Below, in pieces: positions 5,873 to 10,052 of a DNA stretch of 10,052 bases. A model generated the notes under the pieces. That model was not told the origin of the DNA. It did not search any database and was given only the letters and a program-made list of their open reading frames with translations. Position numbers and translations under genes: made by a program. Within the stretch, counting starts at the first letter, position 1; each line of letters opens with the position of its first letter. Source of the stretch: Solirubrobacterales bacterium (GTDB lineage Bacteria > Actinomycetota > Thermoleophilia > Solirubrobacterales > Solirubrobacteraceae); NCBI GenBank assembly GCA_025964065.1, contig JAOPZO010000426.1, positions 1 through 10,052 on the forward strand. Direction: 5' to 3'.

Positions 5873-7363
5873 GTGGTCGCGACCCAAGACGCCGTGTACG
5901 AGATCACTCCTCGCACGTCGACCGATGCTGTCGATCGGCCCGACGCACCCCCAATCCTCGCGCAGCGGTCCCACGCCCGCGCCCTTCGCCGTCTGCCGGC
6001 GGAGTCCGACGCGGTCACGGCCGTCCGTCGGCGCGAGGCGAGCTATCGCCGGGCGCTCATCGTCGCCGACGTCCTCGCCACGCTGACGGCACTGTTCGTG
6101 GCGGTCGTGGTCCTCGGGGACGACCAGCTTCGGGCAGCCACCCTCGCGATCGTGCCCTTGGTCGTCGGCTCGGCCAAGGTCACCGGTCTCTACGACCGGG
6201 ACGAGCTCCTCCTTCGCAAGAGCACCGTGGACGAGCTTCCGCGGCTGTTCCAGCTCGCGACGCTCACCACCTTCGTCTTCTGGCTGATGTCCGATGCCGT
6301 CTTGCGCGGCGTCCTCGGCCAAGGTCAGGCGATGGCGCTCTGGGTGGTGCTCACCGGCACGATGGCGCTGTTCCGCGCCATCGCCCGCCGGGAAGCCGGC
6401 CGCTACACCGCCGTCGAGCGCGTGATGGTCATCGGTGACGCCGTCGTGCTGGAGCGCCTCCGCGCGAAGCTCGATGCGGACGCCCGCATCGACCTCGTGG
6501 GCTCCCTTCCCTTCGAGCACGTCGTGGACGACATCGGCGAGATGCAAGCGACCGCCAAGAGGATCGGCGCACACCGCCTGATCGTCGCTCCCGGGGATGG
6601 CGCCGTCGCATCACCCGAGACCGTCCGGGTCATTCGCGCCGCGAAGGGCACGGGCCTGCGCGTCTCGCTCCTCCCGGGCGTCCTCGACGTCGTCGGCACC
6701 TCCGTCGAGTTCGACTCCTTGTCCGGAATGACGCTCCTCGGCGTCCGCCGCTTCGGGCTCTCGCGGTCCTCGCACATCACGAAGCGCACGCTCGACATCA
6801 GCGTGAGCGTGCTCGGGCTCCTGGCCATCGCACCGGTGCTCGTCGTCGTCGCGGCCGCCATCAAGCTCGAGTCCCGGGGGCCGCTGCTCTTCCGCCAGAC
6901 CCGCATCGGCCGCGACGGGATGCCGTTCCAGATCGTGAAGTTCCGCTCGATGATCGACGGTGCCGATGCCCTCCGGACGAGCCTCGCCGATCGGAACGAG
7001 GCGCCGGACGGGCTCTTCAAGATCGCCGACGACCCCCGGATCACCCGCGTCGGCGGCTACCTGCGGCGCTCGTCGCTCGACGAGGTCCCGCAGCTGATGA
7101 ACGTCCTCAAGGGCGAGATGAGCCTCGTCGGCCCCCGGCCGCTCATCGCCGACGAGGACCGTCGCATCACCGGCTCGGATCGCCAGCGCCTCCAGCTCAC
7201 GCCGGGAATGACGGGGCAGTGGCAGATCGCCGGCTCCGCGCGCGTCCCGCTCTCGGAGATGGTGAAGCTCGACTACCTCTACGTCGCGGGCTGGTCGCTC
7301 TGGTCCGACGTGAAGATCCTGATCCGCACCGTCATGTACGTCGGCGGCGGACGCGGGCAGTAG
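5873..7363 (+). CDS. polyprenyl-phosphate sugar phosphotransferase (large monotopic phosphoglycosyl transferase, WbaP/WcaJ type)
   Basis: A protein of 496 residues, typical of the long form. The N-terminal part has about four hydrophobic helices (61-82, 88-104, 127-141, 153-170). Next comes a Rossmann-like middle domain (about 180-290). The catalytic domain begins at KRTLDIS (304-310) with a hydrophobic re-entrant helix (311-330), then GPLLFRQTRIG (336-346), KFRSM (356-360), and RRSSLDEVPQ (398-407) with the catalytic Asp-Glu pair D403/E404. MSLVGPRP (416-423), PGMTGQWQ (444-451) and the DYLY...WS region (467-478) complete the family pattern. It transfers a sugar phosphate from a nucleotide sugar to undecaprenyl phosphate, starting the lipid-linked repeat unit at the cytoplasmic membrane face. 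GTG 5873 is the first possible start; a second GTG at 5894 is less likely. No strong ribosome site is seen. Which sugar it uses (glucose, galactose or other) cannot be told. Confidence 0.93.
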   Translation: MVATQDAVYEITPRTSTDAVDRPDAPPILAQRSHARALRRLPAESDAVTAVRRREASYRRALIVADVLATLTALFVAVVVLGDDQLRAATLAIVPLVVGSAKVTGLYDRDELLLRKSTVDELPRLFQLATLTTFVFWLMSDAVLRGVLGQGQAMALWVVLTGTMALFRAIARREAGRYTAVERVMVIGDAVVLERLRAKLDADARIDLVGSLPFEHVVDDIGEMQATAKRIGAHRLIVAPGDGAVASPETVRVIRAAKGTGLRVSLLPGVLDVVGTSVEFDSLSGMTLLGVRRFGLSRSSHITKRTLDISVSVLGLLAIAPVLVVVAAAIKLESRGPLLFRQTRIGRDGMPFQIVKFRSMIDGADALRTSLADRNEAPDGLFKIADDPRITRVGGYLRRSSLDEVPQLMNVLKGEMSLVGPRPLIADEDRRITGSDRQRLQLTPGMTGQWQIAGSARVPLSEMVKLDYLYVAGWSLWSDVKILIRTVMYVGGGRGQ

Positions 7364-7379
7364 CGCACCTCGGAGGCGT

Positions 7380-7422
7380 GTCAGGTTCCGGTGCGTCGCC
7401 GCGTAGGGAGTCCCAGAACCTG
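7380..7422 (+). promoter_or_regulatory. candidate promoter and inverted repeat ahead of the RTX gene
   Basis: GTCAG (7380-7384), 17 bases, then CGTAGGGA (7402-7409) repeats the spacing and most bases of the divergent element at 1914-1981. A transcript starting near 7416 would carry a leader of about 46 bases with a good Shine-Dalgarno. A perfect 7-bp inverted repeat, CAGGTTC (7382-7388) with GAACCTG (7416-7422), brackets the -10-like box, so a regulator bound there could block initiation. The rest of 7364-7461 shows no other feature apart from the ribosome site. Confidence 0.4.
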
Positions 7423-7447
7423 CAAGCCGGCATCCGCCGCCCCCTCG

Positions 7448-7453
7448 AAAGGA
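7448..7453 (+). promoter_or_regulatory. Shine-Dalgarno deciding the ATG at 7462
   Basis: AAAGGA sits eight bases before ATG 7462. The frame is open further upstream to about 7219, but that part overlaps the end of the phosphoglycosyl transferase gene. Starting at 7462 gives an immediate signal peptide. Confidence 0.65.
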
Positions 7454-7461
7454 ATCACCTG

Positions 7462-8256
7462 ATGTCGACGCTGCGCCGCACCGGCGCTCTCACCGCAATC
7501 CTCGCCACCGGCATGACGACCATGGCGTTCGCCGTGACGCTCAACGGCACGGCCGGCCCCGACCAGCTCGTGGGCACCCCGCAGACCGACCAGCTCTCGG
7601 GCTTCGGCGGCGACGACCTCATCATCGGCCTCGGCGCCGGCGACCGCCTCCTCGGCGGCGACGGCAACGACACGATCACGGGCGACGGCGTGTGCCCGCC
7701 CGGCGCGACCGACGCGACCTACTGCTCGACGGGCTCTTCCGCGACCGACGGCCCGGACACGATCGACGGTGGTCCCGGCAACGACAACATCGACGGCAAC
7801 GGCGCGGACGACATCATCACGTCCGGTCTCGGCGACGATCGGGTGCGCGGCTCGGCCGGCAACGACACGCTCCGCGGCGACCAGGGCGCCGACGACGTCC
7901 GTGGCGGCGAGGGCAACGACTCGATCCGCGGCGGCACCGGCAACGACACCGTCTTCGGTGAGTACGGCAACGACTACGTCAACGGCGAGTCCGGCAACGA
8001 CCGCATCTCGGGCGCGTTCGGCAACGACCGCATCACGGGCGGTGCGGGCAACGACCGCATGGCCAGCGGCCCGGGCAACGACCGCCTCTCGGGCGGCGCC
8101 GGCGTCGACAACCTCTCGGCGGGCTCTGGCGACGACCAGATCTTCACCCGCGACGGCTCGCGCGACACGGTGACCTGCGGCCCGGGCCGCGACACGGTCA
8201 ACGCCGACCGCCGGGACCGTGTCCGCAGCGACTGCGAGCGCGTCGTCCGCAAGTAG
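7462..8256 (+). CDS. small Sec-secreted RTX-type calcium-binding protein
   Basis: A protein of 264 residues: signal peptide (basic 5-6, hydrophobic 8-23, cleavage likely after AFA at 22-24), then nonapeptides of the GGxGxDxUx (hemolysin-type Ca2+-binding) kind. I count five units at 32-76, a 20-residue insertion at 77-96 with C78 and C88, and fifteen units at 97-231, all in exact 9-residue phase. The tail (232-264) has C239 and C258 among Arg/Asp-rich residues; two disulfides are possible. Known repeats of this type fold as a parallel beta-roll when calcium is bound. Unlike classic RTX toxins it has no catalytic domain and no visible type I secretion signal, and it carries a Sec signal instead, so it should fold outside the cell. 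Lying after the phosphoglycosyl transferase, it may be a calcium-dependent matrix or surface protein (inference). A strong hairpin follows the gene. Confidence 0.85.
   Translation: MSTLRRTGALTAILATGMTTMAFAVTLNGTAGPDQLVGTPQTDQLSGFGGDDLIIGLGAGDRLLGGDGNDTITGDGVCPPGATDATYCSTGSSATDGPDTIDGGPGNDNIDGNGADDIITSGLGDDRVRGSAGNDTLRGDQGADDVRGGEGNDSIRGGTGNDTVFGEYGNDYVNGESGNDRISGAFGNDRITGGAGNDRMASGPGNDRLSGGAGVDNLSAGSGDDQIFTRDGSRDTVTCGPGRDTVNADRRDRVRSDCERVVRK
7555..7689 (+). repeat. first block of RTX nonapeptide repeats (5 x 27 bp)
   Basis: Five 27-base units encode GPDQLVGTP-like nonapeptides. They are degenerate: only the last two are close to the consensus GxDxLxGGx. The block ends where the Cys-containing insertion begins. 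Confidence 0.75.
7750..8154 (+). repeat. second block of RTX nonapeptide repeats (15 x 27 bp)
   Basis: Fifteen consecutive 27-base units with no phase break. GGCAACGAC (Gly-Asn-Asp) recurs at unit starts; five units in a row at residues 169-213 read GND followed by Y or R. High nucleotide identity between units makes the block prone to gain or loss of repeats. Confidence 0.8.
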
Positions 8257-8277
8257 GTTCCCGGCAGCACCAGCAGG

Positions 8278-8309
8278 ACGACGACCCGGGCCACCGCCCG
8301 GGTCGTCGT
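8278..8309. terminator. strong GC hairpin after the RTX gene
   Basis: ACGACGACCCGGG (8278-8290) pairs perfectly with CCCGGGTCGTCGT (8297-8309); one further C-G pair gives a 14-bp stem with a 4-base loop. It begins 21 bases after the RTX stop. No T-tract follows, which is common for hairpin terminators in high-GC actinobacteria. It would separate the RTX gene from the next gene, or be only partly efficient, since no clear promoter is seen in 8310-8378. Confidence 0.7.
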
Positions 8310-8378
8310 GCGTCCGGAGCCGTCCAGGATCCGGCGCTCGGCTTCAAGGCCTCGGCGGATGCGGTCGATCACCCGCCC

Positions 8379-9041
8379 ATGTCAGCTCACACCTCCCGCC
8401 TGCTCCGCCTCGCCATGCTGCTCCTCGTGAGCCTGTTCCTGCTCGCGCCGGGTGCGAGCGCGCAGGAGGGCACCGACGCGCTGCAGGCGCTCGAGGAGGA
8501 GGTCGCGGGGCTCGTCGACGAGCAGCTCCCCGACGACTACGACCCGGCCCTGGAGTCCGAGGCCGTGGACGAGAGCGAGCTCGGTGACGACTGCGCGAAG
8601 CGCGTGAAGCAGGCCGAGGACGCGATCGACGAGGAGCTCGACCTGGAGGACGACGGCACCGGGGACGTCGCGACGTGCGACGAGGCGCCGGCGGGAGCCG
8701 TGACGACGCCGCTCACGCAGACGCTCGCGCAGGTCCTGCGCTCCGGCGCGCTGCGCAGCGGCACCGTGGTGCTCCGCGGGAGCGGCTGGGTCAAGCAGAC
8801 GCTCACCGCAGGCTGCGGCGCCAAGGGCAGGAGTGCAAAGGCCGTCCTCGGCCGCGCCACGACGAAGCGGTCGAAGGCCGGCACGGTGACCCTCGCGGTC
8901 AAGCCGAACAAGGCCGGCAGAGCCAAGCTCCGCAAGGCCAAGGGCACGCTCTGCCTCAGGCTGACGACGCAGGTCAAGGACGCGAGCCGCGCCGTGAAGA
9001 CCTCGACGCGGACGGTCCGCCTGCAGGCTGGGCGGCGCTAG
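8379..9041 (+). CDS. exported protein with acidic N-half and basic C-half, unknown function
   Basis: A protein of 220 residues with a strong signal peptide (basic 7-10, hydrophobic 11-23, cleavage near ASA at 26-28). Residues 30-104 are very rich in Asp and Glu and include C72 and C100. Residues 105-143 are neutral. Residues 144-220 are Lys/Arg-rich and include C146 and C192. The end (about 165-216) resembles a beta-sandwich-like module that I recall as common in exported actinobacterial proteins (VTLAVKPNKAGRAKLRKAKG, then a TRTVRL strand), but I cannot name a family. The opposite charges could pair with each other, bind calcium or bind an anionic polymer. ATG 8379 has no Shine-Dalgarno; it is kept because the signal peptide begins there. 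It lies after the RTX gene but beyond a strong hairpin, and its stop overlaps the convergent epimerase stop. Confidence 0.7.
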   Translation: MSAHTSRLLRLAMLLLVSLFLLAPGASAQEGTDALQALEEEVAGLVDEQLPDDYDPALESEAVDESELGDDCAKRVKQAEDAIDEELDLEDDGTGDVATCDEAPAGAVTTPLTQTLAQVLRSGALRSGTVVLRGSGWVKQTLTAGCGAKGRSAKAVLGRATTKRSKAGTVTLAVKPNKAGRAKLRKAKGTLCLRLTTQVKDASRAVKTSTRTVRLQAGRR

Positions 9042-10000
9042 GCGGCGAGCTCCTCGCGCGCCGCGGCGAGGGTCCGGCCGAGACCGTCGGCGAGTGACGT
9101 GACCGCCTCGAAGCCGAGCTCCTCACGGGCGCGCGAGGCGTCCAGGCAGGAGCGCAGGATCTCGCCGGTGCGGGCGGGCTCGTACTCCGCGACGAAGCGC
9201 TCGGCCTCGTCGGGTTCGAGGTGCAGGCGGAGCGCCTCGACGACGTCGTTGACGGTGCTCTCGACCTCCGTGCCGACGTTGTACTCGCCGTTCGCGCGCG
9301 GGTGGCTCGCGGCGGCGAGGTTCGCCTCGACGATGTCGCCGACGTAGATGTAGTCGCGGGTCTGCTCGCCGTCGCCGAAGATCGTCGGTGCCTCGCCGCG
9401 GATCGCGCGGCCGCAGAAGATCGCCACGACGCCGGCGTCGCCGGCCGGGTTCTGTCGCGGGCCGAAGACGTTGCCGTAGCGGAGCGTGACGGCCTCGAAG
9501 CCGTACAGGCGGCCCTCCCAGCGGCAGTAGCGCTCCGCGCAGTACTTCGACTGGCCGTACGGCGCCATGGGCTGGGCGGGAAAGGACTCGGGCGTCGGGA
9601 TGTTCGCCTCGCCGACCTCGCCGTAGATCGCCCCGCCGGTGCTCGTGTTCACGAGGCGCCGGACGCCGGCCAGGCGCGATGCCTCGAGGATGTTGATGGT
9701 GCCGCCGACGTTCGTGAGCGCGTCGTACGCCGGGTCCTCGATCGAGCGGCGGACGTCCATCTGCGCCGCGAGGTGGAAGACGACCTCCGGCTTCGCCGCG
9801 GCGAAGAGCTCCTTCATGCGGGTTCCGTCGCGGATGTCGGCCCGCTCGAGGCGGGCACCGGCGGCCAGGGCGCCGGCGATGTTCGCCTCGCGCCCCGAGG
9901 AGAGGTCGTCGACGATCGTGACGTCGTCGCCGCGGGCGAGGAGCGCGTCGACGAGGTTGGACCCGATGAAGCCGGCGCCGCCGGTGACCAGTGCACGCAT
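9038..10000 (-). CDS. UDP-glucose 4-epimerase-like NAD-dependent epimerase (extended SDR)
   Basis: A protein of 320 residues. The NAD-binding motif TGGAGFIGS is at 6-14, with acidic D31/D32 at the end of the second strand favouring NAD over NADP. HLAAQ is at 76-80, the catalytic Ser/Thr in NTSTGGAIYGE (118-128), and Y148-X3-K152 in PYGQSKYCAE. RYGNVFGPRQNP (174-185) and GDGEQTRDYIYVGDI (209-223) are typical of bacterial GalE-like enzymes interconverting UDP-glucose and UDP-galactose or related sugars in the cytoplasm. It differs clearly from the epimerase at 4701-5666 (different active-site loops), so the two probably serve different sugars. The start is ATG 10000, with a TAGGCT box eight bases upstream and no Shine-Dalgarno. 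The stop shares the bases CTAG with the convergent gene. Galactose specificity is not proven, hence no gene symbol. Confidence 0.88.
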   Translation of the reverse strand: MRALVTGGAGFIGSNLVDALLARGDDVTIVDDLSSGREANIAGALAAGARLERADIRDGTRMKELFAAAKPEVVFHLAAQMDVRRSIEDPAYDALTNVGGTINILEASRLAGVRRLVNTSTGGAIYGEVGEANIPTPESFPAQPMAPYGQSKYCAERYCRWEGRLYGFEAVTLRYGNVFGPRQNPAGDAGVVAIFCGRAIRGEAPTIFGDGEQTRDYIYVGDIVEANLAAASHPRANGEYNVGTEVESTVNDVVEALRLHLEPDEAERFVAEYEPARTGEILRSCLDASRAREELGFEAVTSLADGLGRTLAAAREELAA

Positions 10001-10008
10001 GGCACCGG

Positions 10009-10032
10009 AGCCTAGGCGAGTGCCCGTGTCAA
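10009..10032 (-). promoter_or_regulatory. candidate leaderless promoter of the GalE-like gene
   Basis: On the minus strand TTGACA (10032-10027, a perfect -35 match) is followed by 12 bases, TAGGCT (10014-10009, TANNNT), eight bases, then the ATG. The -10 position suits a leaderless transcript. The 12-base spacer is too short for a standard sigma-A promoter, but resembles the 13-base one ahead of the other epimerase. Confidence 0.4.
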
Positions 10033-10052
10033 AGGCCCGCGTAGACGGCTGC

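Noticed and set aside
5164..6438. A 424-codon plus-strand frame bridging the epimerase, the gap and the transferase
   Set aside because: Ser/Arg/Thr-rich shadow crossing two well-supported genes; no independent start signal or domain.
7219..7461. Upstream extension of the RTX frame into the end of the transferase gene
   Set aside because: The extension is an Arg-rich out-of-frame reading of the transferase; the AAAGGA site and signal peptide fix the start at ATG 7462.
7555..8154. CRISPR array or satellite repeat
   Set aside because: The 27-base periodicity is coding (in-frame nonapeptides), with no spacers between units.
1..10052. Mobile element, phage, toxin-antitoxin or defence system
   Set aside because: No transposase, integrase, terminal repeats, tRNA-linked attachment site, nuclease or small paired genes were seen; all recognisable genes fit surface polysaccharide biology.

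Overview
The window is very GC-rich, tightly packed, and reads like an actinobacterial chromosome. The protein styles (O-antigen-ligase-type polymerase, a Sec-exported protein of RTX nonapeptides with a cysteine-containing tail, secreted glycosidase-like proteins) suggest the class Thermoleophilia (Solirubrobacter, Patulibacter or Conexibacter type). That placement is inferred from protein style and base composition only; no marker gene is present.

The region is part of a cell-surface or exopolysaccharide locus. From left to right: a polytopic O-antigen ligase/polymerase-family protein on the minus strand, cut by the left window edge, whose start overlaps by four bases the end of a small exported, C-terminally membrane-anchored protein of unknown function (1414-1908). 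A symmetric divergent control region (about 1906-1989) separates these from a secreted clan GH-A-type glycosidase (1981-3381, plus). A second, shorter secreted glycosidase of the same general type converges on it (3391-4521, minus). After another divergent region come an NAD-dependent sugar-nucleotide epimerase (4701-5666, plus), a 206-base non-coding stretch rich in palindromes and short repeats, a polyprenyl-phosphate phosphoglycosyl transferase (5873-7363), a small secreted RTX-type calcium-binding protein (7462-8256), a strong hairpin, and an unrecognised exported protein with an acidic front half and a basic back half (8379-9041). The last gene, a UDP-glucose 4-epimerase-like protein (9038-10000, minus), converges on it with shared stop-codon bases.

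Taken together (inference), the two epimerases make activated sugars, the phosphoglycosyl transferase loads the first sugar phosphate onto the lipid carrier, the ligase/polymerase joins or transfers finished repeat units outside the membrane, and the exported glycosidases and RTX protein act on or bind the finished polymer. The other glycosyl transferases, flippase and chain-length regulator expected in such a pathway are not in this window.

The most interesting non-coding signal is a two-part promoter-like element, GTCAG, 17 bases, then CGTAG. It occurs three times: twice in perfect mirror symmetry between the ligase operon and the first glycosidase, and once ahead of the RTX gene. No RNA genes, insertion sequences, CRISPR arrays or phage genes were seen.
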